Below the pieces are notes generated by a model. The model worked only from the letters and a program-made list of their open reading frames with translations, ran no database searches and was not told the origin of the DNA. Below, piece after piece: positions 31,895 to 40,818 of a DNA stretch of 64,000 bases. Position 1 is the first letter of the stretch. Each line of letters starts with the position of its first letter. The translations under genes were made by a program, and so were the position numbers. This DNA is from Ferrovibrio sp964218355 (GTDB lineage Bacteria > Pseudomonadota > Alphaproteobacteria > Ferrovibrionales > Ferrovibrionaceae), in contig NZ_CAXPMC010000026.1 in NCBI RefSeq assembly GCF_964218355.1, positions 186,001 to 250,000 on the forward strand. Direction: 5' to 3'.

Positions 31895-33403
31895 ATGCTG
31901 CGTAAAACCACATTCGGCCTGCTGACGGCAGCGGGCCTTCTTGCGGCCATGCCGGCGGCGGCCCAGACCCTGCATTTCGGCCTGGCGGAAGATCCCGACG
32001 CCCTTGACCCGACGCTGGCCCGTACATTCGTTGGCCGCATCGTGTTTTCGGCAATGTGCGATAAGCTGGTCGATATATCGCCTGATCTGAAGATCGTTCC
32101 TCAACTGGCAACCGAATGGGGCTGGTCAGCCGACAACAAGAGCCTGACCTTCAAGCTGCGCCCAGGCGTGACCTTCCACGACGGCGAGAAGTTCGATGCC
32201 GAAGCAGTGAAGTACAATCTCGAACGACACAAGACCATGCAGGGATCGCAGCGCCGTGGCGAGCTGTCGGCGGTTACCAGTGTCGATGTCGTCGATCCGC
32301 TGACGGTTCGAATCAACACTGCGGCACCCTTCGCTCCGCTGCTGGCGACCCTGACCGATCGCGCTGGCATGATGATTTCGCCCAAGGCCGGCGCCGCACT
32401 GGGGGACAAGTTTGCCACTGCGCCGGTCTGTTCCGGTGCCTTCAGGTTTGTCGAGCGTATTGCCCAGGACCGGATCGTGCTGGAGAAGTATGACGGCTAC
32501 TGGAACAAGGATAACATCCACTTCCAGAAAATCGAATTCCGCCCCTTCACCGACGCCACTGTCCGCCTGGCAAACCTCCGGTCCGGTCAGCTCGACATGC
32601 TGGAGCGCCTCGCTGCCACTGACGCGCCGGGTGTGCAGAAGGATAAGAAGCTGAAATTCGGTTCGATTACGGAAATCGGCTATTACGGTATCACCATCAA
32701 TATCGGCAAGAGCGACAAGGCGAAGACATCTGCGCTCGGATCGAACCAGAAGATCCGTGAAGCCTTTGAACTGTCGCTGGACCGTAACGGCATCAACAAG
32801 GTGGTGTTTGATGGTCTGGCGACGCCGGGCAACCAGTGGGTCGCGCCGAACAGCCCGTATTATGCGAAATCGCTGCCGGTGCCGAAAAGGGATGTTGCCA
32901 GGGCGAAGGCATTGCTGAAGGAAGCCGGCAACCCGAACCCGGTGGTCAACCTGGTAACACCGACCACCACGGATGCCCGCAACATCGCTCAGGTCGTTCA
33001 GGCGATGGCCAAGGAGGCCGGTTTCGATGTGCGTATCCAGGCCACCGAATTTGCCACCTCGCTGAAGATGGCCGATCAGGGAGATTTCGAGGCCTATATC
33101 CTGGCCTGGAGCGGGCGGCCGGATCCGGACGGCAACCTGTACAGCTTCCACGCATGCAAGCAGCCGCTGAACTATGCCGGTCTGTGCAATCCGGCGCTGG
33201 ACGAAGTGCTGAACGATTCCCGCCTCACCACCGACATGGCCCAGCGCCAGGCAGCATGGGAAAAGGCGGCCAGAATCGTGCTGGCTGAACGCCCGATCAT
33301 CTATCTGCTGCACCGCAAATGGATGTGGGCCTATAATGCCAAGCTGGCCGGGTTCAGGGAATATCCGGATGGCTTGATCCGCTTTACCGGCATGAAGATG
33401 TGA
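31895..33403 (+). CDS. peptide-type ABC transporter substrate-binding protein (family 5)
   Basis: This 502-residue protein has a Sec signal peptide (MLRKTTFGLLTAAGLLAAMP, cleavage after AAA) and an SBP_bac_5 body: LAEDPDALDPTLARTFVGR, KLRPGVTFHDGEKFDAEAV and KWMWAYNAKLAGFR. The start at 31895 follows GGAGAG; ten upstream codons are noise. It delivers the substrate, probably a peptide or an amino-acid conjugate, to the DppBC-like permease. Confidence 0.92.
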   Translation: MLRKTTFGLLTAAGLLAAMPAAAQTLHFGLAEDPDALDPTLARTFVGRIVFSAMCDKLVDISPDLKIVPQLATEWGWSADNKSLTFKLRPGVTFHDGEKFDAEAVKYNLERHKTMQGSQRRGELSAVTSVDVVDPLTVRINTAAPFAPLLATLTDRAGMMISPKAGAALGDKFATAPVCSGAFRFVERIAQDRIVLEKYDGYWNKDNIHFQKIEFRPFTDATVRLANLRSGQLDMLERLAATDAPGVQKDKKLKFGSITEIGYYGITINIGKSDKAKTSALGSNQKIREAFELSLDRNGINKVVFDGLATPGNQWVAPNSPYYAKSLPVPKRDVARAKALLKEAGNPNPVVNLVTPTTTDARNIAQVVQAMAKEAGFDVRIQATEFATSLKMADQGDFEAYILAWSGRPDPDGNLYSFHACKQPLNYAGLCNPALDEVLNDSRLTTDMAQRQAAWEKAARIVLAERPIIYLLHRKWMWAYNAKLAGFREYPDGLIRFTGMKM

Positions 33404-33409
33404 ACAGGC

Positions 33410-33439
33410 GGCTGGCCGCGGTCAGGGCCGCGGCCAGCC
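33410..33439 (+). other. 12-bp perfect intercistronic hairpin after the binding-protein gene
   Basis: GGCTGGCCGCGG and CCGCGGCCAGCC around a 6-base loop lie 7 bases after the stop. Such stems often stabilise binding-protein mRNA relative to the permease genes downstream. No T-run is present. Confidence 0.6.
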
Positions 33440-33452
33440 CCCATTCTCCGTC

Positions 33453-34394
33453 ATGACGCGCTTCCTGATCCGCCGCCTGGCCATCATCCTGCCGACTCTG
33501 ATCTTCGTTTCGATGATCATTTTCGGACTGCAGCAGCTTTTGCCTGGCGATCCGGCCCTGGCCATGGCCGGCGAGGAGCGTGACCCGGTTGCGATCCAGC
33601 AGATTCGCGAGAAATACAATCTCGACAAACCGCTGCCACAGCAATACTGGCTGTGGATTACCGGTGTCATACAAGGTGATTTTGGCGAGTCGATCCGCAT
33701 TCAGATGCCGGTCGGTCAGCTGCTGGTGGAAAAGCTGCCGGTGACCATTGAGCTGGCGGTGCTGTCGATGTTGATCGCCCTGCTAATCGGCCTGCCTGCG
33801 GGAATGCTGTCGGCCCTCTATAACGGACGCTGGGTCGATTATGCCGCCAATATTATTGGCCTGTGGGGGTTGTCGACGCCGAATTTCTGGCTTGGCATCA
33901 TGATGATTCTGCTGTTCTCCGTTGAGCTCGGCTGGCTTCCGGCTTCGGGCTATGTCAGCCCGGGCGAGAATCTGCTGCAGAATCTCGAAGCCATGATCAT
34001 GCCGGCCTTCGTGCTCGGCACGGGGATTGCCGCCGTGATGATGCGGCATACCCGCAGCGCCATGCTGCAGGTCCTGTCCAGCGACTACATCCGCACGGCG
34101 CGGGCAAAGGGTCTGTACGAACGTGTGGTGATCGGGAAACACGCCCTGCGCAATGCGGCCGTACCGGTGATCACTTTGGGGGCGCTGGAATTTGGCCAGC
34201 TGCTGTCGGGTGCGGTTCTGACCGAGCAGATTTTTGCGATTCCGGGTTTCGGCAAGCTGATTGTCGACGCTGTTTTCAACCGCGACTATGCGGTGGTGCA
34301 GGGCGTGGTGCTATGTACGGCGACCGCCTATATCGTTCTGAACCTTTTGGCAGATATAGCCTATTACCTGGTAAACCCGAGGCTGCGCGCATGA
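33453..34394 (+). CDS. peptide-type ABC transporter permease (DppB-like)
   Basis: This 313-residue protein has about six transmembrane helices. The N-terminus TRFLIRRLAIILPTLIFVSM is typical, QQLLPGDPALAMAGEE is the family's periplasmic loop, and the EAA loop is RTARAKGLYERVVIGKHALRN. Its stop overlaps the next permease start by ATGA. Confidence 0.92.
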   Translation: MTRFLIRRLAIILPTLIFVSMIIFGLQQLLPGDPALAMAGEERDPVAIQQIREKYNLDKPLPQQYWLWITGVIQGDFGESIRIQMPVGQLLVEKLPVTIELAVLSMLIALLIGLPAGMLSALYNGRWVDYAANIIGLWGLSTPNFWLGIMMILLFSVELGWLPASGYVSPGENLLQNLEAMIMPAFVLGTGIAAVMMRHTRSAMLQVLSSDYIRTARAKGLYERVVIGKHALRNAAVPVITLGALEFGQLLSGAVLTEQIFAIPGFGKLIVDAVFNRDYAVVQGVVLCTATAYIVLNLLADIAYYLVNPRLRA

Positions 34395-35281
34395 CTGCGG
34401 AAACCGCCGGTATCTCCGCTTCCGCGATGCGATCGACGGAGGAAAGTCCGGCGCGGCGGGCCTTTCGCCGTCTGCTGAAGCGAAAGGGCGCCGTGATCGG
34501 GTTGCTCGTGGTGACGCTGTTCATCCTGGTGGCGGCTCTGGCCGGGCTGGTGGCACCATATGACCCGACCGAAGCCGACTGGTCTGCTTTGCGCGCGGCG
34601 CCCACGCCGGCACATCCTTTCGGCGGCGATGAACTGGGGCGGGATGTGCTGTCACGGGTGATTTTCGGCGCCCGCGCCTCGCTGCTGGCTGGTGTCATAT
34701 CGGTGGGGCTGGCGCTGCTGCTCGGGATTCCGGTCGGGCTGCTGTCCGGGTATGCGGGTGGCCTGCTCGACGGCCTGATCATGCGGCTGACTGATGCCAT
34801 GCTTGCCGTGCCTTTCCTGATTCTGGCGATTGCCCTGGCAGCCTTTCTTGGACCGAGTCTCGGCAATGCGATGATCGCTATCGGCCTGTCGGCAACACCG
34901 GTCTTCGTGCGACTGACCCGGGCGCAGGTGCAGGCAGTGAAGGTGGAGGATTATATCGAGGCAGCCCGGGCCATCGGCAATCCGCCCTTGCGGATTGCAT
35001 TGCGGCACATCCTGCCGAATATCTGGCCCGCCCTGCTGGTGCAGGCAACCCTGACCATCGCCTCGGCAATCATTGCCGAGGCCAGCCTGTCCTTCCTTGG
35101 TCTAGGCCAGCAGCCGCCGGCGCCGAGCTGGGGGAGCATGCTGAATGCGGCCAAGGACTTCCTGACCCAGGCGCCGTGGATGGCAATTTACCCCGGCCTA
35201 TCGATCTTCGTTGTGGTCCTGTCGTTCAATCTGCTCGGCGACGGCCTCCGCGACGCACTGGACCCGCGGCATCGCGATTAA
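34391..35281 (+). CDS. peptide-type ABC transporter permease (DppC-like)
   Basis: This 296-residue protein starts at the ATGA overlap (34391). It has N-terminal RRAFRRLLKRKGAVIGLLVV, the family motif HPFGGDELGRDVLSRVIFGAR, and the EAA loop EAARAIGNPPLRIALRHILPN. It is the last gene of the ggt transport operon. About 105 bases, with no clear terminator, separate it from the next regulator. Confidence 0.92.
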   Translation: MTAETAGISASAMRSTEESPARRAFRRLLKRKGAVIGLLVVTLFILVAALAGLVAPYDPTEADWSALRAAPTPAHPFGGDELGRDVLSRVIFGARASLLAGVISVGLALLLGIPVGLLSGYAGGLLDGLIMRLTDAMLAVPFLILAIALAAFLGPSLGNAMIAIGLSATPVFVRLTRAQVQAVKVEDYIEAARAIGNPPLRIALRHILPNIWPALLVQATLTIASAIIAEASLSFLGLGQQPPAPSWGSMLNAAKDFLTQAPWMAIYPGLSIFVVVLSFNLLGDGLRDALDPRHRD

Positions 35282-35338
35282 GCTCCTGACCTGGCGATTT
35301 CATGAAAGGGCAATGAATCTCCTTGACGTCGCCTTAAA

Positions 35339-35356
35339 TGTCATATGAGTATAACA
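35339..35356. promoter_or_regulatory. candidate GntR/HutC-type operator
   Basis: The dyad TGT-n-ATA-n4-TAT-n-ACA lies about 30 bases before the regulator gene and downstream of a TTGACG hexamer (35323-35328). It fits the loose TGT...ACA dyads bound by HutC-subfamily GntR proteins and suggests autoregulation of the catabolic operon. Confidence 0.5.
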
Positions 35357-35386
35357 ATATGAAAAAGATGCAGCGGAGCGGCCGAC

Positions 35387-36235
35387 ATGGCTAAATCCAG
35401 CACGGCAGCGACAATCGACGAGCGGCTGCCGACGCCGCTCTATCACCAGATATTCCTGATCCTGCGTGGCCAGATCCTTGAAGGCCGACTGGCGCAGGGC
35501 GCCCTGGTACCGGGAGAGGAAGAGCTGGCGCGCCAGTTCAATGTGTCCCGCATCACTGCGCGACGGGCACTGGGTGAGCTGGCAGCCGAGGGCCTGGTGA
35601 CCCGCAGTCGTGGACGCGGCACCCATGTGGCGCCACGGAACGATCCGCCGCCGATCCGCGCGGGCGTCGAGGGGTTGCTGGAAAACCTTCTGGCCATGGG
35701 CCTGAAGACCCGGGTCAGTCTGATAGAGTTCGGCTATGAGGCAGCCGCCCCTGATGTTGCCGCGGCTTTGCAGGTGGCGCCGGGTGAGGAGGTGCAGCGC
35801 GCGGTACGTGTCCGCTCGCTGGAAGCGGGGCCATTCTCCTACCTGACCACCTATGTGCCGGCAGATATCGGTCGAAAGTTCAGCCGCAAGGAACTTGCAC
35901 AGGCGCCGCTGCTGGCCCTGCTGGAGCGCTCCGGTGTGGTGATCGGCGGCGCTGACCAGACCATTGCGGCCACCCTTGCAGATACGCGTGTGGCGCCGCT
36001 GCTGGAAACCGCCGTTGGTGCACCGCTGATCCGCATCAGCCGTGCCGTACACGATCAGGCCGGGCGGCCGGTCGAGTACATCGTCGGTCTGTACCGGCCA
36101 GACCGCTACCAGTTCCGCATGAGCCTCGACCGGGTCCGGGGAGCAGACAGCAATACCTGGTCGGCCAGCATCGCGCAGCCGGCAGCAGGGGATAAGACCT
36201 CAGCGCAATCCACCAACGGGGAGAAAAAAAGATGA
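35387..36235 (+). CDS. GntR-family regulator, HutC/UTRA subfamily
   Basis: This 282-residue protein has an N-terminal winged helix (LVPGEEELARQFNVSRITAR, then GLVTRSRGRGTHV) and a C-terminal UTRA ligand domain (EEVQRAVRVRSLEAGPFSYL, then GRPVEYIVGLYRPDRYQFRM). The last codons overlap the start of the binding-protein gene by ATGA, so regulator and catabolic operon are one unit. It probably senses the imported substrate or a breakdown product. Confidence 0.9.
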   Translation: MAKSSTAATIDERLPTPLYHQIFLILRGQILEGRLAQGALVPGEEELARQFNVSRITARRALGELAAEGLVTRSRGRGTHVAPRNDPPPIRAGVEGLLENLLAMGLKTRVSLIEFGYEAAAPDVAAALQVAPGEEVQRAVRVRSLEAGPFSYLTTYVPADIGRKFSRKELAQAPLLALLERSGVVIGGADQTIAATLADTRVAPLLETAVGAPLIRISRAVHDQAGRPVEYIVGLYRPDRYQFRMSLDRVRGADSNTWSASIAQPAAGDKTSAQSTNGEKKR

Positions 36236-37467
36236 GCGAGCACAAGTCCAGAATCCGCGTATCCCGCCGGCATTTCCTTGCCGGCACCGCCGTGGCTGCG
36301 GCGGCCGGTGTTACAGGCTTTCCTGCCATCGTGAAGGCCCAGGGCAAGACCCTGAAAGTCGGCGTATTGCATCCGGTTACCGGTCCGCTGGCCCCGTCGG
36401 GCCAGCAATGCCGTCTCGGTGCCAAGCTTGCGATTGATACGATCAATGCCAACGGCGGCATTGCCTCGCTGGGTGGCGCCAAGATCGAGCCGATCTATGC
36501 CGATGCGCAGTCCAAGCCCGATGTCGGTGTGGCCGAGGTCGAGAAGCTGAATGAGGCCGGTGTTTCGGCCATTGTCGGTCCCTTTGCCTCAGGTATTGCG
36601 CTGGCCACGACCCAGGCGGCGGCCAAGCACAACATTCCCCATATTGTCGATGTCGGCGTGGTGGATCAGGTGGTCACCCGTGGCCTTAAGAACACCTTCC
36701 GCTTCGGTCCGGGCCTCAGCAAGATCGTGGACACGGCAATCGAGAATCTGGTCTCACTGAACAACCAGGCAGGCAAGCCGGCGAAGACGGTCATGATCGT
36801 CCACGAGGAATCGGCCTTTGGCTCCGGTATGGCCAAGACCCTGAACGAGCGGCTGCCGGCGCAGGGCTTCGAGATTCTCGAGACCATTCCACATGCCAAT
36901 CCGACCCGCGACTTCAACAACATCGTGCTGAAGATCAAGGCGCGTAACCCGGACATCCTGATCCCGTCCAACTATTACAATGAGTTCGTGCTGCTGGCCC
37001 GCACCCTGCGTCAGCAGAAGGTGCGGCCGAAGGCGATCTACTCGATCCTCGGTGGTGCCGCGTCGCAGTACCGGTTTGTCAAGGAATTCCCCGAGGCGGC
37101 CGAGTACATCATGGATTGCAACCACTGGTTCGATCCGCGTAATCCGGTGGCGCTGGAACTGAAGAAGAAGGTCGAAGCCGAAAAGGCTTTCTTCTCTTAC
37201 GAGGTGTTCCTCGATTACGAGTGCATCCGTCTGCTGGCCGACGCCGTGGAACGTGCCGCATCGACCGACCGGGCAGCGATCACTCACGCCCTCGAGGTGT
37301 CGGGCTGGTCCAACACCTTCATGCCCTACGGGCCGACCAAGTTCGTCAATGGCCAGAATGTCGGTGCAGCACCGGTCAACACCCAGATTCAGGGCGGGGA
37401 CATCAAAGTGATCTTCCCGAAGGACTTCGCCAATGCCAAGCCGGTCTTCCCGGCGCCGAAGGCCTGA
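36232..37467 (+). CDS. branched-chain-type ABC transporter substrate-binding protein (LivK-like, Tat-exported)
   Basis: This 411-residue protein has a twin-arginine signal RVSRRHFLAGTAVAAAAG with cleavage after VKAQG, then a periplasmic-binding-protein type I body (LKVGVLHPVTGPLAPSGQQC, and DAQSKPDVGVAEVEKLNEAG). Family members bind amino acids, amides, aromatic acids and other organic acids, so the substrate is open. It is the first structural gene of the catabolic operon. A perfect hairpin follows. Confidence 0.9.
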   Translation: MSEHKSRIRVSRRHFLAGTAVAAAAGVTGFPAIVKAQGKTLKVGVLHPVTGPLAPSGQQCRLGAKLAIDTINANGGIASLGGAKIEPIYADAQSKPDVGVAEVEKLNEAGVSAIVGPFASGIALATTQAAAKHNIPHIVDVGVVDQVVTRGLKNTFRFGPGLSKIVDTAIENLVSLNNQAGKPAKTVMIVHEESAFGSGMAKTLNERLPAQGFEILETIPHANPTRDFNNIVLKIKARNPDILIPSNYYNEFVLLARTLRQQKVRPKAIYSILGGAASQYRFVKEFPEAAEYIMDCNHWFDPRNPVALELKKKVEAEKAFFSYEVFLDYECIRLLADAVERAASTDRAAITHALEVSGWSNTFMPYGPTKFVNGQNVGAAPVNTQIQGGDIKVIFPKDFANAKPVFPAPKA

Positions 37468-37476
37468 GCCATGTTG

Positions 37477-37509
37477 CCGGGCGGGACCGGCTGGTCCCGC
37501 CCGGATTTT
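37477..37509 (+). terminator. 12-bp perfect hairpin with ATTTT after the binding-protein gene
   Basis: CCGGGCGGGACC and GGTCCCGCCCGG around GGCT are followed by ATTTTCC. It lies between the binding protein and permease genes and would act as a partial terminator or mRNA stabiliser, giving more binding protein than permease. Confidence 0.65.
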
Positions 37510-37531
37510 CCTCTTTCCGAGCAGCCGCGTG

Positions 37532-38404
37532 ATGCTTGAGTTGTCGATCCTCCTGCCAGCGATCCTGAACGGCCTGACCATCGGGGCGATCTACGCCCTT
37601 GTGGCGCTGGGCCTCACCCTGATCTATGGCGTCCTGCACATCATCAACTTTGCCCATGGCAGCCTTCTGATGTTGGCGCTGTATGGCGTATTCTTTCTGC
37701 ACAGCCTGTTCGGTCTCGACCCTTACCTGGCCCTGCCGGTGGTGGTACCGGCCCTGTTCGGTATCGGCTACGGGCTGCAGCGCTTCGTGATCGGCAAGGC
37801 CAGCCACGGCAAGGACGAGAACATCCTGCTGGTGACGCTGGGCCTGTCGGTGATCATCGAGAATCTGGCGCTGTATCTTTGGCGTTCTGACACGCGCACC
37901 ATCGAGACGCCTTACTCCTTTGACATCATAGACTTCGGCGTCGCATTTATCCCGGTACCGAAAGTGGTGGCCTTCATTGGCGCTCTGGTCGTGGCGGTCC
38001 TGCTGTGGTCTCTGATGGCCAGAACCGATCTTGGTCGTGCTATCCGTGCGCTAGCCAAAGAGCGGCATGGGGCACGTCTGGTCGGCATCAATGTCGAACA
38101 TATCTTTGCTATGTCGTTTGGCATTGGCTGCGCTTGCCTCGGTGTTGCTGCCTGCCTGCTGCTGCCGAGCTTCTATGTCAGCCCCCAGGTCGGCCATGCC
38201 TTCGTGCTGGTCGCTTTCACCGTTGTGGTTCTGGGTGGCATGGGCAGTTTTGTCGGCGCGCTGATTGGTGGCCTGATCATCGGCGTGACAGAAAGCCTAG
38301 GCGGTTTATTTTTCGGTGAGAGCCTCGGCCAACTCGGTATTTTCCTGATCTTCATCATCGTTCTGTTGTTCCGGCCAACCGGACTGCTCGGCCAGAGGGT
38401 GTGA
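37532..38404 (+). CDS. branched-chain-type ABC transporter permease (LivH-like)
   Basis: This 290-residue membrane protein has about eight helices, with family segments NGLTIGAIYALVALGLTLIY, FAHGSLLMLALYG and GGMGSFVGALIGGLIIG. ATG 37532 and GTG 37529 are both possible starts; the frame further upstream overlaps the binding-protein gene and the hairpin. Confidence 0.9.
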   Translation: MLELSILLPAILNGLTIGAIYALVALGLTLIYGVLHIINFAHGSLLMLALYGVFFLHSLFGLDPYLALPVVVPALFGIGYGLQRFVIGKASHGKDENILLVTLGLSVIIENLALYLWRSDTRTIETPYSFDIIDFGVAFIPVPKVVAFIGALVVAVLLWSLMARTDLGRAIRALAKERHGARLVGINVEHIFAMSFGIGCACLGVAACLLLPSFYVSPQVGHAFVLVAFTVVVLGGMGSFVGALIGGLIIGVTESLGGLFFGESLGQLGIFLIFIIVLLFRPTGLLGQRV

Positions 38405-38405
38405 C

Positions 38406-39371
38406 ATGCGCAGTCTTGCCGGCATCGCCGGGTTCGCCATCCTCGCCGCCGTTGTGCCGGTTCTGGTCAGCTCTGATTTCTGGCTGACGTGGCTCACCCT
38501 GGTCCTGTTCTATGCTTTCCTTGGTCAGGCCTGGAACCTGCTCGGCGGTTACGGTGGGCAGTTCTCCTTCGGTCATGCGCTGTTTTTCGGCAGCGGTGCA
38601 TACTGCACGGCGATGCTGCAGATCCATCTTGGTATGAATGCGTGGATTGGCCTGGCATTGGCGGCAGCGGCGGGCGGCATCGTCGGGGCCGGCACCGGCT
38701 ACCTCGTATTTCGCTATGGATTGCGTGGCTCGTATTTTGCGTTGGTATCGCTCGCTTTCGCTGAAGTATTCCGTATTCTTGCCAACAGTTCTGACCTCAC
38801 TGGCGCGGGTTCCGGCCTGCTGGTGCCGCTGAGGCCAGGCTTCGATCATCTGCAGTTCCAGGATCGTGCCGGCTTTTTCTGGCTGCTGCTGGGGTTGGTG
38901 GTTGTCGCGCTTCTGGTGACCTGGTGGCTGGAGAATTCCCGCTTCGGTGCCCGGCTGATGGCAGTGCGCGAGAACGAGGATGCTGCCCGGGCATTGGGCG
39001 TTGCGCCGTTCCGCGTCAAACTTGCAGCGATTGTTTTCTCCGGTGCGTTTGCGGGTGTCGCTGGCGCGATCTATGTGCAGCTGTTCCTGTATATTGACCC
39101 CAACATTGCTTATGGCCCCGGCATCTCCGTGGAGGCTCTGCTGGTGCCAATCATCGGCGGTCTGGGTACTGTGTTCGGGCCGCTCCTGGGCGCGTTTGCA
39201 CTTCACGCTATTGCCGAGATCGGTCGGCTGGTGTTTGGCGAAGCGCCGGGCCTCAATCTTGTGTTGTATGGCGTCCTGCTGGTGGTGATGGTGCTGTTCC
39301 TGCCGAACGGCCTGTTTGGCCTTGGTCGCGTCGGTCTGCGCCGGCTTCTGAAAGGGGGCGCGGGTGCTTGA
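38406..39371 (+). CDS. branched-chain-type ABC transporter permease (LivM-like)
   Basis: This 321-residue protein has about nine helices, with the family signature AWNLLGGYGGQFSFGHALFF and ENEDAARALGVAPFRVKLAA, then GGLGTVFGPLLGAF. It begins one base after the LivH stop and overlaps LivG by 8 bases. Confidence 0.92.
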   Translation: MRSLAGIAGFAILAAVVPVLVSSDFWLTWLTLVLFYAFLGQAWNLLGGYGGQFSFGHALFFGSGAYCTAMLQIHLGMNAWIGLALAAAAGGIVGAGTGYLVFRYGLRGSYFALVSLAFAEVFRILANSSDLTGAGSGLLVPLRPGFDHLQFQDRAGFFWLLLGLVVVALLVTWWLENSRFGARLMAVRENEDAARALGVAPFRVKLAAIVFSGAFAGVAGAIYVQLFLYIDPNIAYGPGISVEALLVPIIGGLGTVFGPLLGAFALHAIAEIGRLVFGEAPGLNLVLYGVLLVVMVLFLPNGLFGLGRVGLRRLLKGGAGA

Positions 39372-40107
39372 CGTCGAGAATCTCTCCAAGCGGTTCGGCG
39401 GCCTGATCACCACCAATGCCGTATCCCTTCATCTTGTATCTGGCAGTATCAGCGCGTTGATCGGCCCCAATGGTGCCGGCAAGACCACTCTGTTTGCGCA
39501 GATATCCGGCTTCTATCGTCCCGATGAGGGAGAAATACGTTTCAAGAACCAGCGAATCACCGGGATGGCACCGGAAGATATTTGCTTGCTTGGCATTGCC
39601 CGGACCTTTCAGATCGTGCAGCCCTTTGCCGGGCTGACGGTGCGCGAGAATATCGCTGTGGGTGCCCATCTGCGCCACGCCGGTCGCAGGGCGGCGCTGG
39701 ATCGTGCAGATGCCGTCGCGCGTCGCGTCGGGCTGGTGGGCTTTCTGGACCGACCGGCGGCTTCGCTGACCGTTGCCGGTCGCAAGCGACTGGAACTGGC
39801 CAAGGCACTGGCGACCGAGCCCGCGCTGTTACTGCTTGATGAGGTGATGGCCGGCCTAAATCCTACCGAGATCGACGAGATCATTCCGGTGATCCGTGAT
39901 ATCCGCGACAGCGGTGTCACCATTCTGCTGATCGAGCATGTGATGCGGGCAGTCATGAACCTGTCCGAGCATGCTTGGGTGCTGAACAACGGCGCACTGA
40001 TTGCGGAAGGCAGTCCTGCTGAGATTGCCGCAAACAGTCAGGTAATCGAGGCCTATCTGGGGCGTGGTGCAGCCGGTGTGCCGTCAGCGGAGGCAGTCCA
40101 TGGCTGA
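39364..40107 (+). CDS. branched-chain-type ABC transporter ATP-binding protein (LivG-like)
   Basis: This 247-residue protein has a GTG start. Walker A is GPNGAGKTT (about 36-44), Walker B is LLLLDEVMAGLNPTE, and H-loop LIEHVMRAVM follows. The signature region reads LTVAGRKRLELAKAL, the degenerate form usual in LivG, where the canonical LSGGQ is replaced. It overlaps the LivF gene by 8 bases. Confidence 0.92.
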   Translation: MLDVENLSKRFGGLITTNAVSLHLVSGSISALIGPNGAGKTTLFAQISGFYRPDEGEIRFKNQRITGMAPEDICLLGIARTFQIVQPFAGLTVRENIAVGAHLRHAGRRAALDRADAVARRVGLVGFLDRPAASLTVAGRKRLELAKALATEPALLLLDEVMAGLNPTEIDEIIPVIRDIRDSGVTILLIEHVMRAVMNLSEHAWVLNNGALIAEGSPAEIAANSQVIEAYLGRGAAGVPSAEAVHG

Positions 40108-40816
40108 CGACATGCTGCTTGAGGTGACGGAGTTGCGCGCCGGTTATGACGGTGTCGAGGTGCTGCGCGGCATCGACCTGACTGTCGGACATGGCGAGAT
40201 TGTCGCTCTGCTGGGTGCCAATGGCGCTGGCAAGTCAACCCTGAATAACAATCTGTCCGGCGTCTACCGGCCATTTGGCGGCGCGATCCGGTTCCTGGGC
40301 CGGGATATCACCGGCTGTAGCCCGGATCGGATCGTTGCTGCCGGCCTAGTCCATGTGCCGGAGGGCCGCCGGATATTCCCCAACCTCAGCGTGCTGGAGA
40401 ATCTGGAACTCGGCAGTTACCGCCGCGGCTGCGCCCGACGCGCCGCCAATATTGAACGGGTGTTTGGCATCTTTCCACGTCTGGCGGAGCGGACGACGCA
40501 GCTGGCCGGAACCCTGTCCGGCGGAGAGCAGCAGATGCTGGCCATTGGCCGCGGCCTGATGGGTGAACCGGAACTGCTGATCCTCGACGAACCGTCGCTC
40601 GGCCTGTCGCCACTGCTGGTCGAGGAGATGTTCGGTCTGATCCGGCGGCTGAATGGCGAGGGGCTGGCGATCCTGCTGGTCGAGCAGAATGTCATGCAGT
40701 CCCTGTCGATTGCCCATCGTGCCTTCGTGCTGGAACATGGCGAGATTGCGCTGGCCGGTGCAGCGGCCGATCTGCTGAACGATCCGGGGCTGAAAGCCTC
40801 GTATCTGGGGATGTGA
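40100..40816 (+). CDS. branched-chain-type ABC transporter ATP-binding protein (LivF-like)
   Basis: This 238-residue protein starts at ATG 40100 (MADDMLLEVTELRAGYDG). It has Walker A GANGAGKST, signature LSGGEQQMLAIGR, and Walker B LLILDEPSLGLSP. One oddity: after Walker A it reads LNNNLSGVYRPFGG, where most LivF proteins have LLKTISGL. It completes the LivKHMGF importer. Confidence 0.92.
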   Translation: MADDMLLEVTELRAGYDGVEVLRGIDLTVGHGEIVALLGANGAGKSTLNNNLSGVYRPFGGAIRFLGRDITGCSPDRIVAAGLVHVPEGRRIFPNLSVLENLELGSYRRGCARRAANIERVFGIFPRLAERTTQLAGTLSGGEQQMLAIGRGLMGEPELLILDEPSLGLSPLLVEEMFGLIRRLNGEGLAILLVEQNVMQSLSIAHRAFVLEHGEIALAGAAADLLNDPGLKASYLGM

Positions 40817-40818
40817 TC

